64,000 nt of DNA from Lacticaseibacillus sharpeae JCM 1186 = DSM 20505 (GCF_001436225.1 NZ_AYYO01000056.1:1-64000), one strand, 5' to 3'; positions 1 through 11,571 are shown, numbered from the stretch's first letter. Made by a program: numbers and translations. Notes: generated from the sequence alone by a model not told the origin.

Positions 1-56
1 GGTAGAGCAACGGACTTTTAATCCGTGGGTCGACAGTTCGAGCCTGTCACGGCTCA
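1..56 (+). tRNA. tRNA-Lys (TTT), 5' part missing
   Basis: The anticodon stem ACGGA/TCCGT encloses CTTTTAA, giving anticodon TTT. The T arm (32-48) and the 3' acceptor strand with discriminator A56 are intact. The 5' acceptor strand and part of the D arm lie before the window. CCA is not encoded. Confidence 0.93.
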
Positions 57-81
57 TTTCTTTTTTTAGAAACGCAGTCAT

Positions 82-163
82 GCGGGTGTGGCGGAACTGG
101 CAGACGCGCTAGATTTAGGTTCTAGTGGTTATCACCGTGGGGGTTCGAGTCCCTTCACCCGCA
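82..163 (+). tRNA. tRNA-Leu (TAG)
   Basis: Acceptor GCGGGTG pairs with CACCCGC. The anticodon loop TTTAGGT gives TAG, reading CUA and probably other CUN codons. The 82-nt length shows the long variable arm of a class II tRNA. CCA is not encoded. Confidence 0.96.
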
Positions 164-189
164 TTAAGCTGTAGTTGAGCAGCGAATAT

Positions 190-262
<73 letters not shown>

Positions 263-276
263 TTAACTGAATATTT

Positions 277-348
277 GCGGAAGTAGTTCAGTGGTAGAAC
301 ATCACCTTGCCATGGTGGGGGTCGCGGGTTCGAATCCCGTCTTCCGCT
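277..348 (+). tRNA. tRNA-Gly (GCC), copy 1
   Basis: Acceptor GCGGAAG pairs with CTTCCGC, discriminator T. Anticodon loop TTGCCAT gives GCC. It is identical in sequence to the tRNA-Gly at 549-620. Confidence 0.96.
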
Positions 349-385
349 TTTCGCGCTGATAGCACGGAAATAAAATGAATATTAT

Positions 386-459
386 GCACCCATAGCGCAA
401 CTGGATAGAGTGTCTGACTACGAATCAGAAGGTTGTAGGTTCAAGTCCTACTGGGTGCA
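386..459 (+). tRNA. tRNA-Arg (ACG)
   Basis: Acceptor GCACCCA pairs with TGGGTGC. Anticodon stem TCTGA/TCAGA holds loop CTACGAA, giving ACG, which is normally deaminated to ICG by TadA to read CGU, CGC and CGA. Confidence 0.96.
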
Positions 460-464
460 TTGTT

Positions 465-538
465 CGGGAAATAGCTCAGCTTGGTAGAGCACCTGGTTTG
501 GGACCAGGGGGTCGCAGGTTCGAATCCTGTTTTCCCGA
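465..538 (+). tRNA. tRNA-Pro (TGG)
   Basis: Acceptor CGGGAAA pairs with TTTCCCG. Anticodon loop TTTGGGA gives TGG. It resembles the tRNA-Pro(CGG) at 635-708 outside the anticodon arm. Confidence 0.96.
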
Positions 539-548
539 CTTGCGAAAT

Positions 549-620
549 GCGGAAGTAGTTCAGTGGTAGAACATCACCTTGCCATGGTGGGGGTCGCGGG
601 TTCGAATCCCGTCTTCCGCT
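549..620 (+). tRNA. tRNA-Gly (GCC), copy 2
   Basis: Same sequence as the tRNA-Gly at 277-348, with anticodon GCC. It sits between the two tRNA-Pro genes, which suggests a local duplication of a Gly/Pro unit. Confidence 0.96.
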
Positions 621-634
621 TTTTTATTTTATAC

Positions 635-708
635 CGGGAAGTAGCTCAGCTTGGTAGAGCACTACGTTCGGGACGTAGGGGTCGCAAGTTCAAATCTTGT
701 TTTCCCGA
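635..708 (+). tRNA. tRNA-Pro (CGG)
   Basis: Acceptor CGGGAAG pairs with TTTCCCG using one G-T wobble. Anticodon stem CTACG/CGTAG holds loop TTCGGGA, giving CGG. A dedicated CCG reader suits the raised GC content of this genome. Confidence 0.95.
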
Positions 709-725
709 TTGAGCTAAAGAGAATG

Positions 726-756
726 GAACGCAGACGTTTGTCTGGGTTCTTTTTTT
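726..756 (+). terminator. tRNA cluster terminator
   Basis: GAACGCAGAC pairs with GTCTGGGTTC (one mismatch) around a GTTT loop, followed by a run of T. It ends the tRNA transcript before ctsR. Confidence 0.85.
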
Positions 757-810
757 ACGTCAATATTAGGGGAGCGTAAGATTGCCCTTTTCCTTTCATA
801 CGTTCTGCCA

Positions 811-836
811 TATAATGAAAGTCAAAGTTAGTCAAA
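811..836 (+). promoter_or_regulatory. ctsR promoter with CtsR operator
   Basis: A perfect TATAAT (811-816) is followed by a direct repeat of the heptad AGTCAAA at 820-826 and 830-836, spaced three bases. This matches the known CtsR box (tandem RGTCAAA heptads). The operator lies over the expected transcription start, so CtsR should block its own promoter until heat stress inactivates it. The -35 box is weak. Confidence 0.85.
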
Positions 837-868
837 AACAGACATTATCTAATTGTGGGGGTGATTAT

Positions 869-1336
869 GTGCAGGCGCAAAATATGTCTGATGTAATCGA
901 ATCATACTTGAAATCAATCTTGGAAGAGCAGCGACAAATCGAGATTCGGCGGGCAGAAATTGCGGATCGGTTTAATTGTGTACCGTCACAAATTAATTAT
1001 GTAATCAAGACGCGGTTTACTCCCCAACGTGGATACGTGGTGGAAAGTAAACGTGGCGGTGGTGGCTATATTCGGATCGTGAAGGCCAACTTGCGCCCTG
1101 ATCCGGAATCGGTTGCGGCGCTGCGGGCGAACATTCCCAGCCACCTGGCGGAACGTGATGCGCGCATCATGACGCAGCAGTTGTTCGATGCGGGCATCAT
1201 CCAGCGCGAAACGGGTAACGCGATGTTGTCGGCAATGAGCCACAATGAACTGGCGCTCGAAGACAACCGGCTTGAAGAAATGATCCGCGCCCGGCTCTTC
1301 AAGGCGTTCTTGGACAGCTTACGGTTTGCTAACTAG
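869..1336 (+). CDS. ctsR: CtsR, class III stress gene repressor
   Basis: Transcriptional repressor of clp and other class III heat-shock genes. The 155-residue protein has the family helix-turn-helix (EIADRF...PSQINYVI) and the glycine-rich wing SKRGGGGYIR at about residues 60-70 that enters the DNA minor groove and acts as the heat sensor. The start is the GTG at 869: GGGGGTG lies six bases upstream, and the reading frame open from 782 would give an atypical N-terminal tail and run through the operator. Its own operator is at 820-836. It precedes clpC, as in many Firmicutes, but without mcsA and mcsB, as is usual in lactobacilli. Confidence 0.95.
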   Translation: MQAQNMSDVIESYLKSILEEQRQIEIRRAEIADRFNCVPSQINYVIKTRFTPQRGYVVESKRGGGGYIRIVKANLRPDPESVAALRANIPSHLAERDARIMTQQLFDAGIIQRETGNAMLSAMSHNELALEDNRLEEMIRARLFKAFLDSLRFAN

Positions 1337-1358
1337 ACAAAAGTGCGATTGTGTCATG

Positions 1359-1398
1359 TTGCAAGTTGTAGGGACAACATATAATATTATTGGTCAAA
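1359..1398 (+). promoter_or_regulatory. clpC promoter with one CtsR half-box
   Basis: TTGCAA (1359-1364) and TATAAT (1380-1385) are 15 bases apart, and the heptad GGTCAAA follows at 1392-1398. Only one clear heptad is present, so CtsR binding here would be weaker than at the ctsR operator. Confidence 0.6.
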
Positions 1399-1457
1399 CA
1401 CAATAAGTAGTTTTGTAGTGGAACTTAAGCTTGTTGTTTGGATACGGAGGTATGTGC

Positions 1458-3953
1458 ATGGATAACTTATTTACTGTGAGCGCGAAGAACGTTCTCTCGA
1501 TTGCTCAAAACGAAGCACGCTCATTTCATCACCATGCAGTTGGTACGGAACACATCCTGCTGGCTTTAGTGACGGAGACTGACGGTTTAGCGGGCAAAAC
1601 TTTGCGGCAGCTGGGAGTCACGGTTGATACCGTGCATGATGACATCGAAACCTACACGGGTTTTGGCTCCCTGCCAGCCAGTGCAATGGGCGCCGATGCC
1701 TATTTACCATACTCGCCGAAGGGTAAAGCGTTGCTCGCGTTTGCCGGCGATGAAGCTAAGCGAACGGGTGCAACCAAAATCGGCACCGAGCACATCCTGC
1801 TTGGCTTGCTCTCTGATGAACAGACCATTGCGGTGCGGATTCTCGCAAGTTATGAGCTGACCGTGAAGAAACTGCGGCAGCTGGTGCTGAAAAAGATGGG
1901 CGTTAGTGACAAGCCCAGTGCGCGGCCAACGCGTCAGATTGGCACGAGCCCAACCCCAACGCTGGATGGACTTGCCCGTGATCTGACCCAGATGGCACGG
2001 GAAAACAAGATGGATCCGGTTGTCGGCCGTGACGAAGAAGTCGCCCGCCTGATTCAGATTCTGGCTCGGCGCACGAAGAACAATCCCGTCCTGATTGGCG
2101 AACCGGGGGTGGGTAAAACCGCCATTGCTGAGGGCTTTGCTGAACGCATTGTTGCCGGCAAGGTGCCAATGGATATGCGGACTAAGCGTGTCATGATGCT
2201 GGATATGGGCTCACTAGTTGCCGGCACCAAGTACCGTGGTGAGTTTGAAGACCGCCTCAAGAAGATTATTGACGAAATTTACAAGAACGGTGACGTCATT
2301 CTCTTCATTGATGAACTCCACACGTTGATTGGCGCTGGTGGCGCTGAAGGGGCTATTGACGCTTCGAACATTCTGAAGCCCGCCCTTGCCCGGGGCGAGT
2401 TGCAACTCATTGGGGCCACGACGCTCGATGAATACCAGAAGTACGTGGAAAAAGACGCGGCCTTAGAGCGGCGGTTTGCCACGATTCAGGTCAACGAGCC
2501 TAGTCAGCAGGAAGCGGAACAAATCCTGCGCGGGTTGCGTCCCCGCTACGAAGAGCACCACGGGATTACCATCAGCGATGAGGCCCTGCATGCCGCCGTT
2601 GAACTGTCCATCCGCTACATCACGACGCGCTTCTTGCCCGACAAGGCGATTGACCTGGTCGACGAATCAGCCGCCAAGGTACGGATTGCGGCTGCAGATA
2701 AGCCAACTCCGACCGACAAGCTTGAAGACAAGATTGTCGCGGTGACAAGCGCTAAGGAAACCGCCATTGCTGCCCAGGAATTTGAGAAGGCCGCAACACT
2801 GCGCGAAGATGAGCAACGTCTTACGCGGGAGCTTGCAGCGAAGCAGGCCAACAGTACGGACGACTTGTCCGTGCGCAAGGACGTTGTGGTCACCGCCACG
2901 GACGTTGCCGAAGTTGTTGCTCAGTGGACCGGCGTGCCTGTGACGCAGTTGACCAAGCGGGAAAGCGAACGCCTGATGCACCTGGAAAAGCAGCTACACC
3001 AGCGCGTCGTTGGCCAGGAAGAGGCCGTGTCGGCGGTTGCCCGTGCTATTCGTCGTGCGCGGAGTGGGCTGAAGGCACCTAACCGGCCAATCGGGAGCTT
3101 CATGTTCCTCGGCCCAACGGGGGTCGGGAAAACCGAGCTCGCCAAGGCGCTGGCTGAATCCATGTTCGGTAGTGAAGACGCGATTATTCGGGTCGACATG
3201 TCTGAATACATGGAAAAATACAGTACCTCGCGCCTCATTGGGGCCGCACCGGGCTATGTTGGTTACGAAGAAGGTGGCCAGTTGACCGAAAAGGTGCGCA
3301 ACAAGCCGTACTCCGTCGTGCTGCTGGACGAAGTGGAAAAGGCGCACCCAGACGTGTTCAACCTGTTGCTGCAGGTATTAGACGATGGTTACCTGCGCGA
3401 TGCTAAGGGCCGGATGGTTGACTTCCGCAACACGATTCTTATCATGACGTCTAACCTGGGTGCCACCGCACTGCGCGATGAGAAGAGCGTCGGCTTTGGG
3501 GCGAAAACCAATGCTGATGATTACAACGCCATGCGCGGCCGCATTTTGGAAGAGCTCAAGCGTTACTTCCGACCAGAATTCCTCAACCGGATTGACGAAA
3601 CCCTGGTCTTCCACAGCCTGGGCAAGACGGAATTGCGCTCAATCGTCAAGATCATGGCTAAACAGCTGCTCGGTCGGGTTCGGGAACAGGGGATTGGCGT
3701 CAAGCTTACCCCTGCCGCCCTCGACGCAATTGCCAAGGCCGGCTTCGATCCTGAATACGGCGCGCGGCCAATTCGCCGGGCACTGCAGCGGGACGTTGAA
3801 GATCAGCTGAGTGAGATTCTACTGGCAGGCACCGCCAAGCCGGGGGACACCATTACCATTGGTGCGAAGAAGGGCAAAATTACCTTCACCACGCACCACC
3901 CCGAACAAGCAACACCAGAAGCTAAGGAAGCTGAACTAACCACGGCCAAGTAA
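1458..3953 (+). CDS. clpC: ClpC, AAA+ chaperone ATPase of Clp protease
   Basis: Hsp100 unfoldase that feeds substrates to ClpP and is part of protein quality control. The protein has 831 residues, normal for ClpC. Two N-terminal Clp repeats come first, then AAA module 1 (Walker A GEPGVGKT near residue 212), a middle region with the UVR-like segment [10 protein letters not shown], and AAA module 2 (Walker A GPTGVGKT near 555). The ATG at 1458 was chosen because CGGAGG lies seven bases before it, while the ATG at 1452 almost touches the ribosome site. It is transcribed after ctsR and has its own promoter at 1359. A strong terminator follows. Confidence 0.97.
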   Translation: MDNLFTVSAKNVLSIAQNEARSFHHHAVGTEHILLALVTETDGLAGKTLRQLGVTVDTVHDDIETYTGFGSLPASAMGADAYLPYSPKGKALLAFAGDEAKRTGATKIGTEHILLGLLSDEQTIAVRILASYELTVKKLRQLVLKKMGVSDKPSARPTRQIGTSPTPTLDGLARDLTQMARENKMDPVVGRDEEVARLIQILARRTKNNPVLIGEPGVGKTAIAEGFAERIVAGKVPMDMRTKRVMMLDMGSLVAGTKYRGEFEDRLKKIIDEIYKNGDVILFIDELHTLIGAGGAEGAIDASNILKPALARGELQLIGATTLDEYQKYVEKDAALERRFATIQVNEPSQQEAEQILRGLRPRYEEHHGITISDEALHAAVELSIRYITTRFLPDKAIDLVDESAAKVRIAAADKPTPTDKLEDKIVAVTSAKETAIAAQEFEKAATLREDEQRLTRELAAKQANSTDDLSVRKDVVVTATDVAEVVAQWTGVPVTQLTKRESERLMHLEKQLHQRVVGQEEAVSAVARAIRRARSGLKAPNRPIGSFMFLGPTGVGKTELAKALAESMFGSEDAIIRVDMSEYMEKYSTSRLIGAAPGYVGYEEGGQLTEKVRNKPYSVVLLDEVEKAHPDVFNLLLQVLDDGYLRDAKGRMVDFRNTILIMTSNLGATALRDEKSVGFGAKTNADDYNAMRGRILEELKRYFRPEFLNRIDETLVFHSLGKTELRSIVKIMAKQLLGRVREQGIGVKLTPAALDAIAKAGFDPEYGARPIRRALQRDVEDQLSEILLAGTAKPGDTITIGAKKGKITFTTHHPEQATPEAKEAELTTAK

Positions 3954-3977
3954 TTGTACGAAAGCATTTACAACAAA

Positions 3978-4022
3978 CCTCCGCGCTTGTCAAGACCCAT
4001 TCTTGACAAGCACGGGGGTTTT
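3978..4022 (+). terminator. clpC terminator
   Basis: CCTCCGcGCTTGTCAAG pairs with CTTGACAAGCaCGGGGG around ACCCATT, followed by TTTTG. The 3' arm contains a TTGACA hexamer that also looks like a -35 box (see the next entry). Confidence 0.9.
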
Positions 4023-4032
4023 GCTGTACACT
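4003..4032 (+). promoter_or_regulatory. promoter embedded in the clpC terminator
   Basis: A consensus TTGACA (4003-4008) lies inside the 3' arm of the clpC terminator, with TACACT (4027-4032) 18 bases downstream. It would start transcription near 4039, toward the short RNA and rpoB. Confidence 0.65.
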
Positions 4033-4038
4033 ACTTAC

Positions 4039-4146
4039 AGTTGTGTATCAGCTCGGACAACGACTACGCGTGATCTATTGTCCACGCAAGGTCGGCATAA
4101 AAGTCAAAAGTGGCAGCATTTGAAGTGCTACTTTTGGTTTTTTTTT
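4039..4146 (+). ncRNA. short terminated leader RNA before rpoB
   Basis: From the predicted start near 4039 the transcript can form GGACAA/TTGTCC (4055-4060 with 4078-4083) and then a CAAAAGT...ACTTTTG hairpin (4105-4135) followed by nine T (4138-4146). It therefore looks like a ~108-nt terminated RNA or an attenuated leader of rpoB-rpoC. A conserved Lactobillales structure upstream of rpoB, the Lacto-rpoB motif, is known. Whether this is that element cannot be decided by eye. It may simply be a terminator pair. Confidence 0.5.
4105..4146 (+). terminator. intrinsic terminator upstream of rpoB
   Basis: An 11-bp stem with one wobble (CAAAAGTGGCA with TGCTACTTTTG) precedes nine T residues. It lies 107 bases before the rpoB start, so rpoB needs read-through or a weaker promoter between 4147 and 4240, where I see only poor matches (for example TATATT at 4208). 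Confidence 0.85.
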
Positions 4147-4253
4147 GCCTAAAAAGTCTGGCAGATACAACTTGTAAACTAAATGTAATATTCAGTTTGC
4201 AATTGGATATATTAAACGTTGATTTTTGGCAATCTATTAGAGGGGTGAATAAC

Positions 4254-7200
4254 TTGGCAGGACACTTAGTGAACTACGGTAAGCACCGCACCCGCCGTTC
4301 CTACGCCCGCATCAAGGAAGTTCTCGATCTGCCTAACCTGATCGAGATTCAAACGAACTCATACCAGTGGTTCCTTGATGAAGGCCTGCGCGAAATGTTC
4401 GACGACATCATGCCAATCTCTGACTTCCAAGGAAATCTGAGTTTGGAATTCGTCGACTACCAGTTGCTTGAACCTAAGTACACTGTGGAAGAAGCACGTC
4501 AGCACGATGCTAACTACTCAGCACCACTGCACGTTACGCTGCGCTTGACCAACCACGAAACTGGCGAAATCAAGTCCCAGGACGTGTTCTTTGGCGACTT
4601 CCCACTGATGACTGAACAGGGGACCTTCATTATTAACGGTGCGGAACGAGTTATCGTTTCGCAGCTTGTTCGTTCTCCTGGGGTCTACTTCAACAGCGCC
4701 GTTGACAAGAACAGCCGTACCACATACGGGACAACCGTGATTCCTAACCGTGGTGCATGGCTTGAATACGAAACCGACGCCAAGGACATTGCGTACGTCC
4801 GGATTGACCGGACCCGTAAGATTCCACTGACCGAACTCGTTCGGGCTCTTGGTTTTGGCTCTGACCAGGACATCATCAACATGTTCGGTGACAACGATTC
4901 CCTGATGCTTACATTGGAGAAGGATGTCCACAAGAACACTGATGACTCCCGGACTGACGAAGCCCTGAAGGATATCTACGAACGCCTACGTCCAGGTGAA
5001 CCAAAGACTGCTGATTCCAGCCGTTCCCTGCTGTACGCGCGTTTCTTCGACCCAAAGCGTTACGACCTCGCTAACGTTGGTCGGTACAAGGTAAACAAGA
5101 AGCTGACCCTGAAGAACCGTTTGCTCGGCCAGACGCTTGCTGAAACCTTGGCTGATCCTGATACCGGTGAAGTGATTGCGAACAAGGGTGACAAGGTTAC
5201 CCGCCAGCTGATGGATACTTTGACGCCATACCTGGAACGCGACGACTTCAAGACCGTCACCTACACCCCAAGCACTGATGGTGTACTGCAAGACCCAATG
5301 ACCTTGCAGATTGTGAAGGTTTACTCCCAGGTTAACCCTGAAAAGGAAGTTAACCTGATTGGTAACGGTCAGATTGGTAAGAAGACCAAGAACCTGACCC
5401 CTGCCGACATCATTGCTTCCATGAACTACTTCTTGAACCTGCAAGAAGGTCTTGGTAGCACCGACGACATCGACCACTTGGGTAACCGGCGTATCCGTTC
5501 TGTTGGTGAACTCCTGCAGAACCAGTTCCGCATTGGTTTGTCCCGGATGGAACGTGTTGTTCGTGAACGGATGTCCATCCAGGACGTTTCCACCGTTACC
5601 CCACAGCAGCTGATTAACATTCGGCCTGTTGTTGCTTCCATTAAGGAATTCTTCGGTTCATCCCAGCTGTCCCAGTTCATGGACCAGACCAACCCACTCG
5701 GGGAACTTACGAACAAGCGTCGTCTCTCCGCCCTTGGTCCTGGTGGTTTGACGCGTGACCGTGCTGGTTATGAAGTTCGAGACGTGCACTACACCCACTA
5801 TGGTCGTATGTGTCCTATCGAAACGCCAGAAGGTCCTAACATCGGTCTGATTAACTCCCTTGCTAGTTACGCTGTTGTTAACCCATACGGCTTCATCGAA
5901 ACCCCATACCGGCGTGTTTCATGGGAAGACCACAAGGTTACCGACAAGATCGATTACCTGACCGCTGACGAAGAAGATAACTACATCGTTGCCCAAGCAA
6001 ACTCACCACTGAACGATGACGGTTCTTTTGAAGAAGCAACCGTGCTTGCTCGGCACAAGGATGACAACATTGAAGTTAGCCCCGAAAAGGTTGACTACAT
6101 GGACGTTTCCCCTAAGCAAGTAGTTGCCGTTGCTACCGCCTGCATTCCTTTCTTGGAAAACGATGACAGTAACCGTGCCCTCATGGGTGCGAACATGCAG
6201 CGTCAGGCTGTGCCTTTGATTAACCCCCACGCACCACTTGTTGGTACCGGGATGGAATACAAGGCTGCACATGACTCTGGGACCGCCGTTCAGGCGCGCT
6301 TTGACGGGACCGTTACGTACGTTGATGCGAAGACCATCAAGGTGCGTCGCAGTGATGACTCCGCTGAAGACACCTACACGCTCATGAAGTTCCGTCGTAG
6401 TAACGCTGGTAAGAACTACAACCAGAAGCCAATCGTGCGCCTCGGCGACAAGGTTGACACTGGTGAAATCATTGCCGATGGTCCTGCGATGGATAATGGT
6501 GAACTTGCTCTTGGTCAGAACCCAGTTATCGCGTTCATGACCTGGAACATGTACAACTATGAAGATGCTATCGTGTTGTCCGAAAAGCTGGTGCGTGAAG
6601 ATGCTTACACCTCAATTCACATTGAAGAGTACGAATCTGAAGCACGTGACACCAAGCTCGGACCTGAAGAAGTAACACGCGAAATTCCTAACGTTGGTGA
6701 TGAAGCCCTCAAGGATCTCGACGAATACGGGATTATCCGTGTTGGTGCCGAAGTTCAAGACGGCGACATTCTCGTTGGTAAGGTTACGCCTAAGGGTGTG
6801 ACCGAGCTTTCCGCTGAAGAACGTCTCTTGCACGCTATCTTCGGTGAAAAGGCACGTGAAGTCCGCGATACCTCCCTCCGTGTTCCTCATGGTGGTGGCG
6901 GGATTGTTCAGGACGTCCACATCTTCACCCGTGAAGCCGGCGACGAACTGGCTCCCGGTGTGAACATGATGGTTCGTGTCTACATTACCCAGAAGCGTAA
7001 GATTCAAGTTGGGGACAAGATGGCCGGTCGTCATGGTAACAAGGGGACTGTTTCCATCGTTGTTCCTGAAGAAGACATGCCATTCCTGCCAGACGGTACC
7101 CCAGTTGATATCTGTCTGTCACCAATGGGTGTGCCATCCCGTATGAACATCGGGCAAGTGCTCGAATTACACTTGGGGATGGCCGCACGCAAGCTTGGCA

Positions 7201-7850
7201 TCCACGTTGCCAGCCCAGTATTCGATGGTGCACGTGAAAAGGACCTGTGGGATACCGTTAAGGAAGCTGACATGCCATCTGATGGTAAGTCAATTCTGTA
7301 CGATGGTCGCACTGGTGAACCTTTCGAAACCCGTGTCTCCGTTGGGGTTATGTACTACCTGAAGCTTGCCCACATGTCCGCCGACAAGCTGCACGCTCGT
7401 TCCATCGGACCTTACTCTCTCGTTACGCAGCAGCCACTGGGTGGTAAAGCCCAGTTTGGTGGCCAACGTTTCGGGGAAATGGAAGTTTGGGCCCTCGAAG
7501 CTTACGGTGCTGCTTACACGCTGCAAGAAATCTTGACCTACAAGTCAGATGACGTTGTCGGCCGTGTTAAGACGTACGAAGCCATCGTTAAGGGTGAACC
7601 AATTCCTAAGCCTGGTGTTCCAGAAAGTTTCCGCGTTCTGGTTAAGGAACTGCAGGCACTTGGTCTGGACATGAAGGTGCTCGATGCCGCGAAGAACGAA
7701 ATCGAACTGCGCGACATGGACGATGATGACGATGATGTTGTCAGCGTCGACGCCCTGGAGAAGTTTGCCAAGGAGCAAGAAGCAAAGAAGGCTGCCGATG
7801 AAGCAACCAAGGCTGCTGCAACCGAGCAGAAGTCAGAAGATAAAGAATAG
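4254..7850 (+). CDS. rpoB: RNA polymerase beta subunit
   Basis: Beta subunit of RNA polymerase, forming the catalytic cleft with beta'. The 1198-residue protein shows [11 protein letters not shown] near residue 125 and the rifampicin pocket ([20 protein letters not shown]) with standard sensitive-type residues. The C-terminus has the conserved [18 protein letters not shown] and then a short acidic and lysine-rich tail. The start is the TTG at 4254 (AGGGG eight bases upstream; the N-terminus [13 protein letters not shown] is family-typical). The frame open from 4110 overlaps a terminator and is not coding. Eleven bases separate it from rpoC. Confidence 0.97.
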   Translation: MAGHLVNYGKHRTRRSYARIKEVLDLPNLIEIQTNSYQWFLDEGLREMFDDIMPISDFQGNLSLEFVDYQLLEPKYTVEEARQHDANYSAPLHVTLRLTNHETGEIKSQDVFFGDFPLMTEQGTFIINGAERVIVSQLVRSPGVYFNSAVDKNSRTTYGTTVIPNRGAWLEYETDAKDIAYVRIDRTRKIPLTELVRALGFGSDQDIINMFGDNDSLMLTLEKDVHKNTDDSRTDEALKDIYERLRPGEPKTADSSRSLLYARFFDPKRYDLANVGRYKVNKKLTLKNRLLGQTLAETLADPDTGEVIANKGDKVTRQLMDTLTPYLERDDFKTVTYTPSTDGVLQDPMTLQIVKVYSQVNPEKEVNLIGNGQIGKKTKNLTPADIIASMNYFLNLQEGLGSTDDIDHLGNRRIRSVGELLQNQFRIGLSRMERVVRERMSIQDVSTVTPQQLINIRPVVASIKEFFGSSQLSQFMDQTNPLGELTNKRRLSALGPGGLTRDRAGYEVRDVHYTHYGRMCPIETPEGPNIGLINSLASYAVVNPYGFIETPYRRVSWEDHKVTDKIDYLTADEEDNYIVAQANSPLNDDGSFEEATVLARHKDDNIEVSPEKVDYMDVSPKQVVAVATACIPFLENDDSNRALMGANMQRQAVPLINPHAPLVGTGMEYKAAHDSGTAVQARFDGTVTYVDAKTIKVRRSDDSAEDTYTLMKFRRSNAGKNYNQKPIVRLGDKVDTGEIIADGPAMDNGELALGQNPVIAFMTWNMYNYEDAIVLSEKLVREDAYTSIHIEEYESEARDTKLGPEEVTREIPNVGDEALKDLDEYGIIRVGAEVQDGDILVGKVTPKGVTELSAEERLLHAIFGEKAREVRDTSLRVPHGGGGIVQDVHIFTREAGDELAPGVNMMVRVYITQKRKIQVGDKMAGRHGNKGTVSIVVPEEDMPFLPDGTPVDICLSPMGVPSRMNIGQVLELHLGMAARKLGIHVASPVFDGAREKDLWDTVKEADMPSDGKSILYDGRTGEPFETRVSVGVMYYLKLAHMSADKLHARSIGPYSLVTQQPLGGKAQFGGQRFGEMEVWALEAYGAAYTLQEILTYKSDDVVGRVKTYEAIVKGEPIPKPGVPESFRVLVKELQALGLDMKVLDAAKNEIELRDMDDDDDDVVSVDALEKFAKEQEAKKAADEATKAAATEQKSEDKE

Positions 7851-7861
7851 GAGGGTACCCT

Positions 7862-10800
7862 GTGATTGACGTCAACAAGTTTGAAAGCATGCAAGTCGGT
7901 CTGGCCTCACCAGACAAGATTCGCAGCTGGTCTTACGGGGAAGTAAAAAAGCCCGAAACGATCAACTACCGCACGCTCAAGCCAGAGCGTGATGGGTTGT
8001 TCGACGAGCGGATTTTCGGCCCAACCAAGGACTGGGAATGTGCTTGTGGTAAGTACAAGCGAATTCGCTACAAGGGCATTGTTTGTGACCGTTGTGGTGT
8101 TGAAGTAACCCGTGCCAAGGTTCGTCGTGAACGGATGGGTCACATCGAACTGGCTGCACCTGTATCCCACATCTGGTACTTCAAGGGTATCCCAAGTCGG
8201 ATGGGTCTTGTCCTCGACATGTCCCCACGTTCCCTCGAAGAAGTTATTTACTTCGCATCCTACGTTGTGATTGACCCAGGCGATACCGCCCTGGCCAAGA
8301 AGCAGCTTTTGACCGAACGTGAATACCGTGAAAAGCGCGAAGAATACGGCAACGGCTTCAACGCGAAGATGGGTGCCGAAGCCGTTAAGGAACTCCTCGA
8401 AGACGTTGACCTCGAAGCTGAAGTCAAGGAACTCAAGGAAGACCTGAAGACTGCTTCAGGGCAGAAGCGGACCCGTGCCATTCGGCGTCTGGATATTCTG
8501 GACGCATTCCGTCAGTCTGGGAACAACCCAGCCTGGATGGTTATGGACACGATTCCCGTTATCCCACCTGACTTGCGGCCAATGGTTCAGCTTGAAGGTG
8601 GCCGTTTCGCCACGTCCGACCTGAACGATTTGTACCGTCGTGTGATTAACCGTAACAACCGGCTCAAGCGTCTGCTCGATCTGAACGCCCCAAGCATCAT
8701 CGTGCAGAACGAAAAGCGGATGCTGCAGGAAGCTGTCGATGCCCTCATCGATAACGGTCGTCGTGGCCGTCCGGTTACCGGTCCTGGTAACCGTCCACTC
8801 AAGAGTTTGTCCCACATGCTTAAAGGTAAGCAGGGTCGTTTCCGTCAGAACCTGCTTGGTAAGCGTGTTGACTACTCCGGCCGTTCCGTTATTGACGTTG
8901 GCCCTACGCTGAAGTTCTACCAGTGTGGTCTGCCACACGAAATGGCACTGGAACTCTTCAAGCCATTCATGATGCGCGAACTGGTTAAGCGCGACATGGC
9001 GTCCAACATCAAGAACGCTCGCCGCAAGATTGACCGCCAGGATGACGACATCTGGGATGTACTGGAAGATGTCATCAAGGAACGTCCCGTACTCCTGAAC
9101 CGTGCACCTACCCTGCACCGTCTCGGGATTCAGGCCTTCGAACCTGTTCTGGTTGATGGTAAGGCGATGCGTCTGCACCCAATCGTGTGTGAAGCTTACA
9201 ACGCCGACTTTGACGGTGACCAAATGGCTATCCACGTGCCACTGTCTGACGAAGCGCAGGCTGAAGCACGTCTGCTCATGCTGGCTGCACACCACATCCT
9301 GACGCCTAAGGATGGTAAGCCAATCGTTACGCCTTCTCAAGACATCGTGCTTGGTAACTACTACCTGACGATGGAAGAAGTTGGCCGTGTCGGTGAAGGG
9401 ATGATCTTCAAGGACGCAGCTGAAGTAATCATGGCCCACGAAAACGGCGATGTGCACTTGCACACCCGGATTGGTCTGGCTGTTGATTCCATGCCAAACA
9501 AGCCGTTCTCCGAAGACCAGCGCGGTAAGATCATTGTTACCAGTGTTGGTAAGGTCATCTTCAACGAAATCATGCCTGAAGGTCTCCCATACCTGAACGA
9601 ACCAACCGTTGATAACATCATCAACGGTGTGCCAGATAAGTACTTCCTGGCCAAGGGTGAAGACATCACTGCCTACCTGGAAACGGCTGAGCTCATTAAG
9701 CCATTCAAGAAGGGCTTCCTGTCTGACATCATTGCTGAAGTATTCAAGACCTACAAGGTTCAGCGGACCTCCGATCTGCTGGATGACATGAAGACGCTTG
9801 GTTACACGCAGGCAACTAACTCCGGTCTGACCGTTGGGGTTGCCGACGTGCCGCACGTGCCTGAAAAGCAGGAAATCGTTGATGCTGCCCACAAGCAGGT
9901 CAACACGGTTTCCAAGCAGTTCCGTCGTGGGCTCATTACCGATGACGAACGGCACGAACGGGTTATCAGCATTTGGAACTCAGCTAAGGACGAAATTCAA
10001 CAGAAGCTTGTTGATAACTTCGACCCGAAGAACCCAATCTCCATGATGAGTGATTCCGGTGCCCGTGGTAACATCTCTAACTTCACCCAGCTTGCCGGGA
10101 TGCGTGGTCTGATGGCCGCTCCTAACGGTGGGATGATGGAAGTTCCAGTTATCTCTAACTTCCGTGAAGGGCTTTCCGTTCTGGAAATGTTCATGAGTAC
10201 TCACGGTGCTCGTAAGGGGATGACCGATACCGCGCTGAAGACCGCTGACTCAGGTTACCTGACTCGTCGTCTGGTCGATGTTGCGCAGGATGTTATCGTT
10301 CGTGAAGAAGACTGTGGCACTGACCGTGGTCTTGACGTATACGCCATTCGCGAAGGTAACGAAATGATTGAACCTCTCTACGACCGTCTGGTTGGCCGTT
10401 ACGCACAGAAGACCGTGCGCGACCCACAGAGTGGCGAAATCATTGCGAACAAGGGTAGCTTGCTCGATGAAGACACAGCACAGCGGATTGTTGATGCTGG
10501 GGTTGAGAAGGTTACGATTCGTTCCGTCTTCACATGTAACACCAAGCACGGTGTCTGCCAGAAGTGTTATGGCCGTAACCTTGCTACCGGTGAACAGGTT
10601 GAAGTTGGTGAAGCAGTCGGGACCGTCGCAGCGCAGTCTATCGGTGAACCTGGTACTCAGCTGACCATGCGTAACTTCCATACCGGTGGTGTTGCCGGTG
10701 GTGAAGATATTACGCAAGGGCTCCCTCGTATCCAGGAAATCTTCGAAGCACGTAACCCTAAGGGGCTCGCGGTTATCACCGAAGTTACTGGTGAAATCAC

Positions 10801-11530
10801 GGCCATTGACGAAAACCCAGCAGAACACACCCGTGAGATTACGGTTCAGGGCGAAACCGATACCCGTTCTTACAGTGTGCCTTACGCATCCAGTGTTGCC
10901 GTCGCAGAAGGTGACCACGTTGTTCGTGGTCAGCGTCTGACTGGTGGTTCTGTTGACCCTAAGGAACTGATTAAGGTTACCGACGTTATGGACACGGAAA
11001 ACTACCTGCTCCATGAAGTGCAGAAGGTTTACCGTATGCAAGGTATCGAAATCGGTGACAAGCATATCGAAGTAATGGTTCGGCAGATGCTGCGGAAGAT
11101 CCGGGTCATGGACCCAGGGGACACCGAGATTCTGCCTGGTACCCTCCTCGATATTGGTGAATTCAACGACCGCAACCGGGAAACCCTGGTTAGTGGTGGT
11201 ATCCCTGCAACTGGCCGTCCAGTTCTGCTCGGGATTACCAAGGCATCCCTTGAAACCAACAGTTTCCTCTCTGCTGCTTCCTTCCAGGAAACAACACGAG
11301 TGCTCACGGATGCTTCCATTCGCGGCAAGAACGACCCACTGCTTGGGCTCAAGGAAAATGTTATCATCGGGAAGATTATTCCTGCTGGTACCGGTATGGC
11401 AACGTACCGTCACATGGAACCAAAGACCGTTGGCGCAGTCTCCGAAAACGTGTACTCCATCTCTGATCTTGAAGAGAAGATGCACAAGGAAGGCGACGAA
11501 CCAGCTACTGAGGCCCCAGAAACCAAGTAG
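7862..11530 (+). CDS. rpoC: RNA polymerase beta' subunit
   Basis: Beta' subunit, holding the catalytic Mg site. The 1222-residue protein has the N-terminal zinc finger CACGKYKR...CDRCG (about residues 60-80), the active-site motif NADFDGDQM near residue 450, and the second zinc site with [11 protein letters not shown] near 890. The start is GTG with GGAGGG nine bases upstream, directly after rpoB, so the two are co-transcribed. A strong terminator follows at 11539. Confidence 0.97.
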   Translation: MIDVNKFESMQVGLASPDKIRSWSYGEVKKPETINYRTLKPERDGLFDERIFGPTKDWECACGKYKRIRYKGIVCDRCGVEVTRAKVRRERMGHIELAAPVSHIWYFKGIPSRMGLVLDMSPRSLEEVIYFASYVVIDPGDTALAKKQLLTEREYREKREEYGNGFNAKMGAEAVKELLEDVDLEAEVKELKEDLKTASGQKRTRAIRRLDILDAFRQSGNNPAWMVMDTIPVIPPDLRPMVQLEGGRFATSDLNDLYRRVINRNNRLKRLLDLNAPSIIVQNEKRMLQEAVDALIDNGRRGRPVTGPGNRPLKSLSHMLKGKQGRFRQNLLGKRVDYSGRSVIDVGPTLKFYQCGLPHEMALELFKPFMMRELVKRDMASNIKNARRKIDRQDDDIWDVLEDVIKERPVLLNRAPTLHRLGIQAFEPVLVDGKAMRLHPIVCEAYNADFDGDQMAIHVPLSDEAQAEARLLMLAAHHILTPKDGKPIVTPSQDIVLGNYYLTMEEVGRVGEGMIFKDAAEVIMAHENGDVHLHTRIGLAVDSMPNKPFSEDQRGKIIVTSVGKVIFNEIMPEGLPYLNEPTVDNIINGVPDKYFLAKGEDITAYLETAELIKPFKKGFLSDIIAEVFKTYKVQRTSDLLDDMKTLGYTQATNSGLTVGVADVPHVPEKQEIVDAAHKQVNTVSKQFRRGLITDDERHERVISIWNSAKDEIQQKLVDNFDPKNPISMMSDSGARGNISNFTQLAGMRGLMAAPNGGMMEVPVISNFREGLSVLEMFMSTHGARKGMTDTALKTADSGYLTRRLVDVAQDVIVREEDCGTDRGLDVYAIREGNEMIEPLYDRLVGRYAQKTVRDPQSGEIIANKGSLLDEDTAQRIVDAGVEKVTIRSVFTCNTKHGVCQKCYGRNLATGEQVEVGEAVGTVAAQSIGEPGTQLTMRNFHTGGVAGGEDITQGLPRIQEIFEARNPKGLAVITEVTGEITAIDENPAEHTREITVQGETDTRSYSVPYASSVAVAEGDHVVRGQRLTGGSVDPKELIKVTDVMDTENYLLHEVQKVYRMQGIEIGDKHIEVMVRQMLRKIRVMDPGDTEILPGTLLDIGEFNDRNRETLVSGGIPATGRPVLLGITKASLETNSFLSAASFQETTRVLTDASIRGKNDPLLGLKENVIIGKIIPAGTGMATYRHMEPKTVGAVSENVYSISDLEEKMHKEGDEPATEAPETK

Positions 11531-11538
11531 TTTAATTA

Positions 11539-11571
11539 AAGCGTCAGGACGTCTGTCCTGGCGCTTTTTTT
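11539..11571 (+). terminator. rpoBC terminator
   Basis: AGCGTCAGGAC pairs with GTCCTGGCGCT (wobbles) around a short loop, followed by seven T. Confidence 0.93.

Noticed and set aside
8456-9955. 499-codon open frame on the minus strand inside rpoC
   Set aside because: It lies wholly antisense to a well-matched rpoC, has no ribosome site and a composition typical of frame shadows in biased genes.
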